In this document: one piece after another, positions 42,776 through 57,700 of the stretch
Layout of the letters: every line of letters begins with the position of its first letter
Numbering within the stretch: the stretch's first letter is position 1
Notes under the pieces: model-generated
Told to the model about the DNA's origin: nothing
Databases searched by the model: none
What the model saw: only the letters and a program-made list of their open reading frames with translations
Translations under genes and position numbers: made by a program
Origin: Lamellibrachia columna
Lineage: Eukaryota > Annelida > Polychaeta > Sabellida > Siboglinidae
Assembly: GCA_963662155.1 (NCBI GenBank)
Contig: OY759263.1
Coordinates: 39,721,044 to 39,785,043, forward strand
DNA length: 64,000 bases
Direction of reading: 5' to 3'

Positions 42776-45700
42776 ATAAAGTGGGCTGGACACAAGATGA
42801 AGACGGCGACTGACAGGTGAGGAGTCAGTTTAAGTGGACTGGACATAAGAGGAAGACGGCGACTGACTGGTGAGGAGTCAGTTTAAGTGGGCTGGACACA
42901 AGAGGAAGACGGCGACTGACTGGTGAGGAGTCAGTAAAAGTGGGCTGGACACAAGAGGAAGACGGCGACTGACAGGTGAGGAGTCAGTTTAAGTGGACTG
43001 GACATAAGAGGAAGACGGTGACTGACTGGTGAGGAGTCAGTTTAAGTGGGCTGGACACAAGAGGAAGACGGCGACTGACTGGAGAGGAGTCAGTTTAAGT
43101 GGGCTGGACACAAGAGGAAGACGGCGACTGACTGGTGAGGTGTCAGTAAAAGTGGGCTGGACACAAGATGAAGACGGCGACTGACAGGTGAGGAGTCAGT
43201 TTAAGTGGACTGGACATAAGAGGAAGACGGCGACTGACTGGTGAGGAGTCGGTTTAAGTGGGCTGGACACAAGAGGAAGACGGCGACTGACTGGTGAGGA
43301 GTCCGTTTAAGTGGACTGGACATAAGAGGAAGACGGCGACTGACTGGTGAGGAGTCAGTTTAAGTGGACTGGACACAAGAGGAAGACGGCGACTGACTGG
43401 TGAGGAGTCAGTAAAAGTGGGCTGGACACAAGAGGAAGACGGCGACTGACTGGTGAGGAGTCAGTTTAAGTGGGCTGGACACAAGAGGAAGACGGCGACT
43501 GACTGGTGAGGAGTCAGTTTAAGTGGGCTGGACACAAGAGGAAGACAGCGACTGACTGGTGAGGAGTCAGTTTAAGTGGGCTGGACACAAGAGGAAGACG
43601 GCGACTGACAGGTGAGGAGTCAGTTTAAGTGGGCTGGACACAAGAGGAAGACAGCGACTGACTGGTGAGGAGTCAAATCAAGTGGGCTGGACACAAGAGG
43701 AAGACGGCGACTGACTGGTGAGGAGTCAGTTTAAGTGGGCTGGGCACAAGAGGAAGACAGCGACTGACTGGTGAGGAGTCAGTTTAAGTGGGCTGGACGC
43801 AAGAGGAAACAGCGACTGTCTGGTGAGGAGTCAGTTTAAGTGGGCTGGACACAAGAGGAAGACGGCGACTGACTGGTGTGGAGTCAGTTTAAGTGGGCTG
43901 CGCAAAAGAGGAAGACAGCGACTGACTGGTGAGGAGTCAGATAAAGTGGGCTGGACACAAGAGGAAGACGACGAATGAAAGGTGAGGGGTCAGTTTAAGT
44001 GGGCTGGACACAAGAGGAAGACAGCGACTGACTGGTGAGGAGTCAGTTTAACTGGGATGGACACAAGAGGAAGACGGCGACTGACTGGTGAGGAGTCAGT
44101 AAAAGTGGGCTGGACACAAGAGGAAGACGGCGTCTGACAGGTGAGGAGTCAGTTTAAGTGGGCTGGACATAAGAGGAAGACGGCGACTGACAGGTGAGGA
44201 GTCAGTTTAAGTGGGCTGGACACAAGAGGAAGACGGCGACTGACTGGTGAGGAGTCAGTTTAAGTGGACTGGACACAAGAGGAAGACAGCGACTGACTGG
44301 TGAGGAGTCCATTTAAGTGGGCTGGACACAAGAGGAAGACAGCGAATAACAGGTGAGGAGTCAGTTTAAGTGGGCTGGACACAAGAGGAAGACAGCGACT
44401 GACTGGTGAGGAGTCAGTTTAAGTGGGCTGGACACAAGATGAAGACAGCGACTGACTGGTGAGGAGTCAGTAAAAGTGGGCTGGGCACAGGAGGAAGACG
44501 GGGACTGAATGGTGAGGAGTCAGTAAAAGTGGGCTGGACACAAGAGGAAGACGGCGACTGACAGGTGAGGAGTCAGTTTAAGTGGGCTGGACATAAGAGT
44601 AAGACGGCGACTGACAGGTGAGGAGTCAGTTTAAGTGGGCTGGACACAAGAGGAAGACGGCGACTGACAGGTGAGGAGTCAGTTTAAGTGGGCTGGACAT
44701 AAGAGGAAGACGGCGAATGGTGAGGAGTCAGTTTAAGTGGACTGGACACAAGAGGAAGACAGCAACTGACTGGTGAGGAGTCCATTTAAGTGGGCTGGAC
44801 ACAAGAGGAAGACAGCGACTAACTGGTGAGGAGTCAGTTTAAGTGGGCTGGACACAAGAGGAAGACAGCGACTGACTGGTGAGGAGTCAGTTTAAGTGGG
44901 CTGGACACAAGAGGAAGACGGCGACTGACTGGTGAGGAGTCAGTTTAAGTGGGCTGGACATAAGAGGAAGACGGCGACTGACAGGTGAGGAGTCAGTTTA
45001 AGTGGGCTGGACATAAGAGGAAGACGGCGACTGACAGGTGAGGAGTCTGTTTAAGTGGGCTGGACACAAGAGGAAGACGGCGACTGACAGGTGAGGAGTC
45101 AGTTTAAGTGGGCTGGACACAAGAGGAAGACGGCGACTGACTGGTGAGGAGTCAGTTTAAGTGGGCTGGACATAAGAGGAAGACGGCGACTGACAGGTGA
45201 GGAGTCAGTTTAAGTGGACTGGACACAAGAGGAAGACAGCGACTGACTGGTGAGGAGTCCATTTAAGTGGGCTGGACACAAGAGGAAGACAGCGACTAAC
45301 TGGTGAGGAGTCAGTTTAAGTGGGCTGGACACAAGAGGAAGACAGCGACTGACTGGTGAGGAGTCAGTTTAAGTGGGCTGGACACAAGATGAAGACAGCG
45401 ACTGACTGGTGAGGAGTCAGTAAAAGTGGGCTGGGCACAGGAGGAAGACGGCGACTGAATGGTGAGGAGTCAGTAAAAGTGGGCTGGACATAAGAGGAAG
45501 ACGGCGATTGACAGGTGAGGAGTCAGTTTAAGTGGGCTGGACACAAGAGGAAGACGGCGACTGTCAGGTGAGGAGTCAGTTTAAGTGGGCTGGACACAAG
45601 AGGAAGACGGCGACTGACAGGTGAGGAGTCAGTTTAAATGGGCTGGACATAAGAGGAAGACCGCGACTGACAGGTGAGGAGTCAGTTTAAGTGGGCTGGA

Positions 45701-48700
45701 CACAAGAGGAAGACGGCGACTGACAGGTAAGGAGTCAGTTTGTGGGCTGGACACAAGAGGAAGACGGCGACTGACTGGTGAGGAGTCAGTTTAAGTGGGC
45801 TGGACATAAGAGGAAGACGGCGATTGACAGGTGAGGAGTCAGTTTAAGTGGGCTGGACACAAGAGGAAGACGGCGACTGACAGGTGAGGAGTCAGTTTAA
45901 GTGGGCTGGACATACGAGGAAGACGGCGACTGACAGGTGAGGAGTCAGTTTAAGTGGGCTGGACACAAGAGGAAGACGGCGACTGACTGGTGAGGAGTCA
46001 GTTTAAGTGGGCTGGACATAAGAGGAAGACGGCGACTGACAGGTGAGGAGTCAGTTTAAGTGGGCTGGACACAAGAGGAAGACGGCGACTGACAGGTGAG
46101 GAGTCAGTTTAAGTGGGCTGGACATAAGAGGAAGACGGCGACTGACAGGTGAGGAGTCAGTTTAAGTGGGCTGGACACAAGAGGAAGACTGCGACTGACA
46201 GGTGAGGAGTCAGTTTAAGTGGGCTGGACATAAGAGGAAGGCAGCGACTGACAGGTGAGGAGTCAGTTTAAGTGGGCTGGACACAAGAGGAAGACGGCGA
46301 TTGACAGGTGAGGAGTCAGTTTAAGTGGGCTGGACACAAGAGGAAGACGGCGACTGACTGGTGAGGAGTCAGTTTAAGTGGGCTGGACACAAGAGGAAGA
46401 CGGCGACTGACAGGTGAGGAGTCAGTTTAAGTGGGCTGGACACAAGAGGAAGACGGCGACTGACAGGTGAGGAGTCAGTTTAAGTGGGCTGGACACAAGA
46501 GGAAGACGGCGACTGACAGGTGAGGAGTCAGTTTAAGTGGGCTGGACATAAGAGGAAGACGGCGACTGACAGGTGAGGAGTCAGTTTAAGTGGGCTGGAC
46601 ACAAGAGGAAGACGGCGACTGACAGGTGAGGAGTCAGTTTAAGTGGGCTGGACATAAGAGGAAGACGGCGACTGACAGGTGAGGAGTCAGTTTAAGTGGG
46701 CTGGACACAAGAGGAAGACGGCGACTGACAGGTGAGGAGTCAGTTTAAGTGGGCTGGACACAAGAGGAAGACGGCGACTGACTGGTGAGGAGTCAGTTTA
46801 AGTGGGCTGGACACAAGAGGAAGACGGCGACTGACAGGTGAGGAGTCAGTTTAAGTGGGCTGGACACAAGAGGAAGACGGCGACTGACAGGTGAGGAGTC
46901 AGTTTAAGTGGGCTGGACACAAGAGGAAGACGGCGACTGACAGGTGAGGAGTCAGTTAACTGTTTAAGTGGGCTGGACACAAGAGGAAGACAGCGACTGA
47001 CTGGTGAGGAGTCAGTTTAAGTGGGCTGGACACAAGAGGAAGACGGCGACTGACAGGTGAGGAGTCAGTTTAAGTGGGCTGGACACAAGAGGAAGACGGC
47101 GACTGACAGGTGAGGAGTCAGTTTAAGTGGGCTGGACATAAGAGGAAGACGGCGACTGACAGGTGAGGAGTCAGTTTAAGTGGGCTGGACACAAGAGGAA
47201 GACAGCGACTGACTGGTGAGGAGTCAGTTTAAGTGGGCTGGACGCAAGAGGAAACAGCGACTGTCTGGTGAGGAGTCAGTTTAAGTGGGCTGGACACAAG
47301 AGGAAGACGGCGACTGACAGGTGAGGAGTCAGATTAAGTGGGCTGGACACAAGAGGAAGACGGCGACTGACTGGTGAGGAGTCAGTTTAAGTGGGCTGGA
47401 CACAAGAGGGAGACGGCGACTGACAGGTGAGGAGTCAGTTTAAGTGGGCTGGACACAAGAGGAAGACAGCGACTGACTGGTGAGGAGTCAGTTTAAGTGG
47501 GCTGGACACAAGAGGAAGACGGCGACTGACTGGTGAGGAGTCAGTTTAAGTGGGCTGGACATAAGACGAAGACGGCGACTGACAGGTGAGGAGTCAGTTT
47601 AAGTGGGCTGGACACAAGAGGAAGACGGCGACTGACAGGTGAGGAGTCAGTTTAAGTGGGCTGGACACAAGAGGAAGACGGCGATTGACAGGTGAGGAGT
47701 CAGTTTAAGTGGGCTGGACACAAGAGGAAGACGGCGACTGACTGGTGAGGAGTCAGTTTAAGTGGGCTGGACACAAGAGGAAGACGGCGACTGACAGGTG
47801 AGGAGTCAGTTTAAGTGGGCTGGACACAAGAGGAAGACGGCGACTGACAGGTGAGGAGTCAGTTTAAGTGGGCTGGACACAAGAGGAAGACGGCGACTGA
47901 CAGGTGAGGAGTCAGTTTAAGTGGGCTGGACACAAGAGGAAGACGGCGACTGACAGGTGAGGAGTCAGTTTAAGTGGGCTGGACACAAGAGGAAGACGGC
48001 GACTGACAGGTGAGGAGTCAGTTTAAGTGGGCTGGACACAAGAGGAAGACGGCGACTGACAGGTGAGGAGTCAGTTTAAGTGGGCTGGACACAAGAGGAA
48101 GACGGCGACTGACAGGTGAGGAGTCAGATAAAGTGGGCTGGACACAAGAGGAAGACGGCGACTGACAGGTGAGGAGTCAGATAAAGTGGGCTGGACACAA
48201 GAGGAAGACGGCGACTGACAGGTGAGGAGTCAGATAAAGTGGGCTGGACACAAGAGGAAGACGGCGACTGACTGGTGAGGAGTCAGATAAAATGGGCTGG
48301 ACACAAGAGGAAGACGGCGACTGACTGGTGAGGAGTCAGATAAAGTGGGCTGGACACAAGAGGAAGACGGCGACTGACAGGTGAGGAGTCAGATAAAGTG
48401 GGCTGGACACAATAGGAAGACGGCGACTGACTGGTGAGGAGTCAGATAAAGTGGGCTGGACACAAGAGGAAGACGGCGACTGACAGGTGAGGAGTCAGAT
48501 AAAGTGGGCTGGACACAAGAGGAAGACGGCGACTGACTGGTGAGGAGTCAGATAAAGTGGGCTGGACACAAGAGGAAGACGGCGACTGACAGGTGAGGAG
48601 TCAGATAAAGTGGGCTGGACACAAGAGGAAGACGGCGACTGACAGATGTGAGGAGTCAGATAAAGTGGGCTGGACACAAGAGGAAGACGGCGACTGACAG

Positions 48701-51700
48701 GTGAGGAGTCAGATAAAGTGGGCTGGACACAAGAGGAAGACGGCGACTGACTGGTGAGGAGTCAGATAAAATGGGCTGGACACAAGAGGAAGACGGCGAC
48801 TGACTGGTGAGGAGTCAGATAAAGTGGGCTGGACACAAGAGGAAGACGGCGACTGACTGGTGAGGAGTCAGATAAAGTGGGCTGGACACAAGAGGAAGAC
48901 GGCGACTGACAGGTGAGGAGTCAGATAAAGTGGGCTGGACACAAGAGGAAGACGGCGACTGACAGGTGAGGAGTCAGATAAAGTGGGCTGGACACAAGAG
49001 GAAGACGGCGACTGACTGGTGAGGAGTCAGATAAAATGGGCTGGACACAAGAGGAAGACGGCGACTGACTGGTGAGGAGTCAGATAAAGTGGGCTGGACA
49101 CAAGAGGAAGACGGCGACTGACAGGTGAGGAGTCAGATAAAGTGGGCTGGACACAAGAGGAAGACGGCGACTGACTGGTGAGGAGTCAGATAAAGTGGGC
49201 TGGACACAAGATGAAGACGGCGACTGACAGGTGAGGAGTCAGATAAAGTGGGCTGGACACAAGAGGAAGACGGCGACTGACTGGTGAGGAGTCAGATAAA
49301 GTGGGCTGGACACAAGAGGAAGACGGCGACTGACAGGTGAGGAGTCAGATAAAGTGGGCTGGACACAAGAGGAAGACGGCGACTGACAGGTGAGGAGTCA
49401 GATAAAGTGGGCTGGACACAAGAGGAAGACGGCGACTGACAGGTGAGGAGTCAGATAAAGTGGGCTGGACACAAGAGGAAGACGGCGACTGACTGGTGAG
49501 GAGTCAGATAAAATGGGCTGGACACAAGAGGAAGACGGCGACTGACTGGTGAGGAGTCAGATAAAGTGGGCTGGACACAAGAGGAAGACGGCGACTGACA
49601 GGTGAGGAGTCAGATAAAGTGGGCTGGACACAAGAGGAAGACGGCGACTGACTGGTGAGGAGTCAGATAAAGTGGGCTGGACACAAGAGGAAGACGGCGA
49701 CTGACAGGTGAGGAGTCAGATAAAGTGGGCTGGACACAAGAGGAAGACGGCGACTGACTGGTGAGGAGTCAGATAAAGTGGGCTGGACACAAGAGGAAGA
49801 CGGCGACTGACAGGTGAGGAGTCAGATAAAGTGGGCTGGACACAAGAGGAAGACGGCGACTGACAGATGTGAGGAGTCAGATAAAGTGGGCTGGACACAA
49901 GAGGAAGACGGCGACTGACAGGTGAGGAGTCAGATAAAGTGGGCTGGACACAAGAGGAAGACGGCGACTGACTGGTGAGGAGTCAGATAAAATTGGCTGG
50001 ACACAAGAGGAAGACGGCGACTGACTGGTGAGGAGTCAGATAAAGTGGGCTGGACACAAGAGGAAGACGGCGACTGACTGGTGAGGAGTCAGATAAAGTG
50101 GGCTGGACACAAGAGGAAGACGGCGACTGACAGGTGAAGAGTCAGATAAAGTGGGCTGGACACAAGAGGAAGACGGCGACTGACAGGTGAGGAGTCAGAT
50201 AAAGTGGGCTGTACACAAGAGGAAGACGGCGACTGACAGGTGAGGAGTCAGATAAAGTGGGCTGGACACAAGAGGAAGACGGCGACTGACTGGTGAGGAG
50301 TCAGATAAAATGGGCTGGACACAAGAGGAAGACAGCGAATAACAGGTGAGGAGTCAGTTTAAGTGGGCTGGGCACAGGAGGAAGACGGGGACTGAATGGT
50401 GAGGAGTCAGTAAAAGTGGGCTGGGCACAGGAGGAAGACGGCGACTGACTGGTGAGGAGTCCATTTAAGTGGGCTGGACACAAGAGGAAGACGGCGACTG
50501 ACTGGTGAGGAGTCAATTTAAGTGGACTGGACACAAGAGGAAGACGGCGACTGACAGGTGAGGAGTCAGTTTAAGTGGGCTGGACACAAGAGGAAGACGG
50601 CGACTGACAGGTGAGGAGTCAGTTTAAGTGGGCTGGACACAAGAGGAAGACGGCGACTGACAGGTGAGGAGTCAGTTTAAGTGGGCTGGACACAAGAGGA
50701 AGACGGCGACTGACAGGTGAGGAGTCAGTTTAAGTGGGCTGGACATAAGATTAAGACGGCGACTGACAGGTGAGGAGTCAGTTTAAGTGGGCTGGACACA
50801 AGAGGCAGACGGCGACTGACAGGTGAGGAGTCAGTTTAAGTGGGATGGACATAAGAGGAAGACGGCGACTGACAGGTGAGGAGTCAGTTTAAGTGGGCTG
50901 GACACAAGAGGAAGACGGCGACTGACAGGAGAGGAGTCAGTTTAAGTGGGCTGGACATAAGAGGAAGACGGCGACTGGTGAGGAGTCAGTTTAAGTGGAC
51001 TGGACACAAGAGGAAGACAGCAACTGACTGGTGAGGAGTCCATTTAAGTGGGCTGGACACAAGAGGAAGACAGCGACTAACTGGTGAGGAGTCAGTTTAA
51101 GTGGGCTGGACACAAGAGGAAGACAGGGACTGACTGGTGAGGAGTCAGTTTAAGTGGGCTGGACACAAGATGAAGACAGCGACTGACTGGTGAGGAGTCA
51201 GTAAAAGTGGGCTGGGCACAGGAGGAAGACGGCGACTGAATGGTGAGGAGTCAGTAAAAGTGGGCTGGGCACAGGAGGAAGACAGCGACTGACAGGTGAG
51301 GAGTCAGTTTAAGTGGGCTGGACATAAGAGGAAGACGGCGACTGACAGGTGAGGAGTCAGTTTAAGTGGGCTGGACACAAGAGGAAGACGGCGACTGACA
51401 GGTAAGGAGTCAGTTTGTGGGCTGGACACAAGAGGAAGACGGCGACTGACTGGTGAGGAGTCAGTTTAAGTGGGCTGGACATAAGAGGAAGACGGCGATT
51501 GACAGTTGAGGAGTCAGTTTAAGTGGGCTGGACACAAGAGGAAGACGGCGACTGACAGGTGAGGAGTCAGTTTAAGTGGGCTGGACATAAGAGGAAGACG
51601 GCGACTGACAGGTGAGGAGTCAGTTTAAGTGGGCTGGACACAAGAGGAAGACGGCGACTGACTGGTGAGGAGTCAGTTTAAGTGGGCTGGACATAAGAGG

Positions 51701-54700
51701 AAGACGGCGACTGACAGGTGAGGAGTCAGTTTAAGTGGGCTGGACACAAGAGGAAGACGGCGACTGACAGGTGAGGAGTCAGTTTAAGTGGGCTGGACAT
51801 AAGAGGAAGACGGCGACTGACAGGTGAGGAGTCAGTTTAAGTGGGCTGGACACAAGAGGAAGACGGCGACTGACAGGTGAGGAGTCAGTTTAAGTGGGCT
51901 GGACATAAGAGGAAGACAGCGACTGACAGGTGAGGAGTCAGTTTAAGTGGGCTGGACACAAGAGGAAGACGGCGACTGAGAGGTGAGGAGTCAGTTTAAG
52001 TGGGCTGGACACAAGAGGAAGACGGCGACTGACTGGTGAGGAGTCAGTTTAAGTGGGCTGGACACCAGAGGAAGACGGCGACTGACAGGTGAGGAGTCAG
52101 TTTAAGTGGGCTGGACACAAGAGGAAGACGGCGACTGACAGGTGAGGAGTCAGTTTAAGTGGGCTGGGCACAGGAGGAAGACGGCGACTGACTGGTGAGG
52201 AGTCCATTTACGTGGGCTGGACACAAGAGGAAGACAGCGACTAACAGGTGAGGAGTCAGTTTAAGTGGGCTGGACACAAGAGGAAGACAGCGACTGACTG
52301 GTGAGGAGTCAGTTTAAGTGGGCTGGACACAAGATGAAGACAGCGACTGACTGGTGAGGAGTCAGTAAAAGTGGGCTGGGCACAGGAGGAAGACGGGGAC
52401 TGAATGGTGAGGAGTCAGTAAAAGTGGGCTGGGCACAGGAGGAAGACGGCGACTGACTGGTGAGGAGTCCATTTAAGTGGGCTGGACACAAGAGGAAGAC
52501 GGCGTCTGACTGGTGAGGAGTCAATTTAAGTGGACTGGACACAAGAGGAAGACGGCGACTGACAGGTGAGGAGTCAGTTTAAGTGGGCTGGACATAAGAG
52601 GAAGACGGCGACTGACAGGTGAGGAGTCAATTTAAGTGGACTGGACACAAGAGGAAGACGGCGACTGACAGGTGAGGAGTCAGTTTAAGTGGGCTGGACA
52701 CAAGAGGAAGACGGCGACTGACAGGTGAGGAGTCAGTTTAAGTGGGCTGGACACAAGAGGAAGACGGCGACTGACAGGTGAGGAGTCAGTTTAAGTGGGC
52801 TGGACACAAGAGGAAGACGGCGACTGACAGGTGAGGAGTCAGTTTAAGTGGGCTGGACATAAGAGTAAGACGGCGACTGACAGGTGAGGAGTCAGTTTAA
52901 GTGGGCTGGACACAAGAGGCAGACGGCGACTGACAGGTGAGGAGTCAGTTTAAGTGGGCTGGACATAAGAGGAAGACGGCGACTGACAGGTGAGGAGTCT
53001 GTTTAAGTGGGCTGGACACAAGAGGAAGACAGCGACTGACTGGTGAAGAGTCAGTTTAAGTGGGCTGGACACAAGATGAAGACAGCGACTGACTGGTGAG
53101 GAGTCAGTAAAAGTGGGCTGGGCACAGGAGGAAGACGGCGACTGAATGGTGAGGAGTCAGTAAAAGTGGGCTGGGCACAGGAGGAAGACAGCGACTGACA
53201 GGTGAGGAGTCAGTTTAAGTGGGCTGGACACAAGAGGAAGACGGCGACTGACAGGTGAGGAGTCAGATAAAGTGGGCTGGACACAAGAGGAAGACGGCGA
53301 CTGACTGGTGAGGAGTCAGATAAAATGGGCTGGACACAAGAGGAAGACGGCGACTGACTGGTGAGGAGTCAGATAAAGTGGGCTGGACACAAGAGGAAGA
53401 CGGCGACTGACAGGTGAGGAGTCAGTTTAAGTGGGCTGGACACAAGAGGAAGACGGCGACTGACAGGTGAGGAGTCAGTTTAAGTGGGCTGGACATAAGA
53501 TTAAGACGGCGACTGACAGGTGAGGAGTCAGTTTAAGTGGGCTGGACACAAGAGGCAGACGGCGACTGACAGGTGAGGAGTCAGTTTAAGTGGGATGGAC
53601 ATAAGAGGAAGACGGCGACTGACAGGTGAGGAGTCAGTTTAAGTGGGCTGGACACAAGAGGAAGACGGCGACTGACAGGAGAGGAGTCAGTTTAAGTGGG
53701 CTGGACATAAGAGGAAGACGGCGACTGGTGAGGAGTCAGTTTAAGTGGACTGGACACAAGAGGAAGACAGCAACTGACTGGTGAGGAGTCCATTTAAGTG
53801 GGCTGGACACAAGAGGAAGACAGCGACTAACTGGTGAGGAGTCAGTTTAAGTGGGCTGGACACAAGAGGAAGACAGCGACTGACTGGTGAGGAGTCAGTT
53901 TAAGTGGGATGGACACAAGATGAAGACAGCGACTGACTGGTGAGGAGTCAGTAAAAGTGGGCTGGGCACAGGAGGAAGACGGCGACTGAATGGTGAGGAG
54001 TCAGTAAAAGTGGGCTGGGCACAGGAGGAAGACAGCGACTGACAGGTGAGGAGTCAGTTTAAGTGGGCTGGACATAAGAGGAAGACGGCGACTGACAGGT
54101 GAGGAGTCAGTTTAAGTGGGCTGGACACAAGAGGAAGACGGCGACTGACAGGTAAGGAGTCAGTTTGTGGGCTGGACACAAGAGGAAGACGGCGACTGAC
54201 TGGTGAGGAGTCAGTTTAAGTGGGCTGGACATAAGAGGAAGACGGCGATTGACAGTTGAGGAGTCAGTTTAAGTGGGCTGGACACAAGAGGAAGACGGCG
54301 ACTGACAGGTGAGGAGTCAGTTTAAGTGGGCTGGACATAAGAGGAAGACGGCGACTGACAGGTGAGGAGTCAGTTTAAGTGGGCTGGACACAAGAGGAAG
54401 ACGGCGACTGACTGGTGAGGAGTCAGTTTAAGTGGGCTGGACATAAGAGGAAGACGGCGACTGACAGGTGAGGAGTCAGTTTAAGTGGGCTGGACACAAG
54501 AGGAAGACGGCGACTGACAGGTGAGGAGTCAGTTTAAGTGGGCTGGACATAAGAGGAAGACGGCGACTGACAGGTGAGGAGTCAGTTTAAGTGGGCTGGA
54601 CACAAGAGGAAGACGGCGACTGACAGGTGAGGAGTCAGTTTAAGTGGGCTGGACATAAGAGGAAGACAGCGACTGACAGGTGAGGAGTCAGTTTAAGTGG

Positions 54701-57700
54701 GCTGGACACAAGAGGAAGACGGCGACTGAGAGGTGAGGAGTCAGTTTAAGTGGGCTGGACACAAGAGGAAGACGGCGACTGACTGGTGAGGAGTCAGTTT
54801 AAGTGGGCTGGACACCAGAGGAAGACGGCGACTGACAGGTGAGGAGTCAGTTTAAGTGGGCTGGACACAAGAGGAAGACGGCGACTGACAGGTGAGGAGT
54901 CAGTTTAAGTGGGCTGGGCACAGGAGGAAGACGGCGACTGACTGGTGAGGAGTCCATTTACGTGGGCTGGACACAAGAGGAAGACAGCGACTAACAGGTG
55001 AGGAGTCAGTTTAAGTGGGCTGGACACAAGAGGAAGACAGCGACTGACTGGTGAGGAGTCAGTTTAAGTGGGCTGGACACAAGATGAAGACAGCGACTGA
55101 CTGGTGAGGAGTCAGTAAAAGTGGGCTGGGCACAGGAGGAAGACGGGGACTGAATGGTGAAGAGTCAGTAAAAGTGGGCTGGGCACAGGAGGAAGACGGC
55201 GACTGACTGGTGAGGAGTCCATTTAAGTGGACTGGACACAAGAGGAAGACGGCGTCTGACTGGTGAGGAGTCAATTTAAGTGGACTGGACACAAGAGGAA
55301 GACGGCGACTGACAGGTGAGGAGTCAGTTTAAGTGGGCTGGACATAAGAGGAAGACGGCGACTGACAGGTGAGGAGTCAGTTTAAGTGGGCTGGACACAA
55401 GAGGAAGACGGCGACTGACAGGTGAGGAGTCAGTTTAAGTGGGCTGGACACAAGAGGAAGACGGCGACTGACAGGTGAGGAGTCAGTTTAAGTGGGCTGG
55501 ACATAAGAGTAAGACGGCGACTGACAGGTGAGGAGTCAGTTTAAGTGGGCTGGACACAAGAGGCAGACGGCGACTGACAGGTGAGGAGTCTGTTTAAGTG
55601 GGCTGGACATAAGAGGAAGACGGCGACTGACAGGTGAGGAGTCTGTTTAAGTGGGCTGGACACAAGAGGAAGACGGCGACTGACAGGTGAGGAGTCAGTT
55701 TAAGTGGGCTGGACATAAGAGGAAGACGGCGACTGGTGAGGAGTCAGTTTAAGTGGGCTGGACACAAGAGGAAGACGGCGACTGACAGGTGAGGAGTCAG
55801 TTTAAGTGGGCTGGACACAAGAGGAAGACGGCGACTGACTGGTGAGGAGTCAGTTTAAGTGGGCTGGACATAAGAGGAAGACGGCGACTGACAGGTGAGG
55901 AGTCAGTTTAAGTGGACTGGACACAAGAGGAAGACAGCGACTGACTGGTGAGGAGTCCATTTAAGTGGGCTGGACACAAGAGGAAGACAGCGACTAACTG
56001 GTGAGGAGTCAGTTTAAGTGGGCTGGACACAAGAGGAAGACAGCGACTGACTGGTGAGGAGTCAGTTTAAGTGGGCTGGACACAAGATGAAGACAGCGAC
56101 TGACTGGTGAGGAGTCAGTAAAAGTGGGCTGGGCACAGGAGGAAGACGGCGACTGAATGGTGAGGAGTCAGTAAAAGTGGGCTGGACATAAGAGGAAGAC
56201 GGCGATTGACAGGTGAGGAGTCAGTTTAAGTGGGCTGGACACAAGAGGAAGACGGCGACTGTCAGGTGAGGAGTCAGTTTAAGTGGGCTGGACACAAGAG
56301 GAAGACGGCGACTGACAGGTGAGGAGTCAGTTTAAATGGGCTGGACATAAGAGGAAGACCGCGACTGACAGGTGAGGAGTCAGTTTAAGTGGGCTGGACA
56401 CAAGAGGAAGACGGCGACTGACAGGTAAGGAGTCAGTTTGTGGGCTGGACACAAGAGGAAGACGGCGACTGACTGGTGAGGAGTCAGTTTAAGTGGGCTG
56501 GACATAAGAGGAAGACGGCGATTGACAGGTGAGGAGTCAGTTTAAGTGGGCTGGACACAAGAGGAAGACGGCGACTGACAGGTGAGGAGTCAGTTTAAGT
56601 GGGCTGGACACAAGAGGAAGACGGCGACTGACTGGTGAGGAGTCAGTTTAAGTGGGCTGGACACAAGAGGAAGACGGCGACTGACAGGTGAGGAGTCAGT
56701 TTAAGTGGGCTGGACATAAGAGGAAGACGGCGACTGACAGGTGAGGAGTCAGTTTTAGTGGGCTGGACACAAGAGGAAGACAGCGACTGACTGGTGAGGA
56801 GTCAGTTTAAGTGGGCTGGACACAAGAGGAAGACGGCGACTGACAGGTGAGGAGTCAGTTTAAGTGGGCTGGACATAAGAGGAAGACGGCGACTGACAGG
56901 TGAGGAGTCAGTTTAAGTGGGCTGGACACAAGAGGAAGACAGCGACTGACTGGTGAGGAGTCAGTTTAAGTGGGCTGGACGTAAGATGAAACATCGACTG
57001 TCTGATGAGGAGTCAGTTTAAGTGGGCTGGACAGAAGAGGAAGACGGCGACTGACAGGTGAGGTGTCATTTTAAGTGGGCTGGACACTAGAGGAAGACGG
57101 CGACTGACAGGTGAGGAGTCAGTTTAAGTGGGCTGGACACAAGAGGAAGACGGCGACTGACAGGTGAGGAGTCAGTTTAAGTGGGCTGGACACAAGAGGA
57201 AGACGGCGACTGACTGGTGAGGAGTCAGTTTAAGCGGGCTGGACACAAGAGGAAGACGGCGACTGACAGGTGAGGAGTCAGTTTAAGTGGGCTTGACATA
57301 AGAGGAAGACGGCGACTGACAGGTGAGGAGTCAGTTTAAGTGGGCTGGACATAAGAGGAAGACGGCGACTGACAGGTGAGGAGTCATTTTTAATAGGCTG
57401 GACACAAGAGGAAGACGGCGACTGACAGGTGAGGAGTCAGATAAAGTGGGCTGGACACAAGAGGAAGACGGCGACTGACAGGTGAGGAGTCAGATAAAGT
57501 GGGCTGGACACAAGAGGAAGACGGCGACTGACAGGTGAGGAGTCAGATAAAGTGGGCTGGACACAAGAGGAAGACGGCGACTGACTGGTGAGAAGTCAGA
57601 TAAAATGGGCTGGACACAAGAGGAAGACGGCGACTGACTGGTGAGGAGTCAGATAAAGTGGGCTGGACACAAGAGGAAGACGGCGACTGACAGGTGAGGA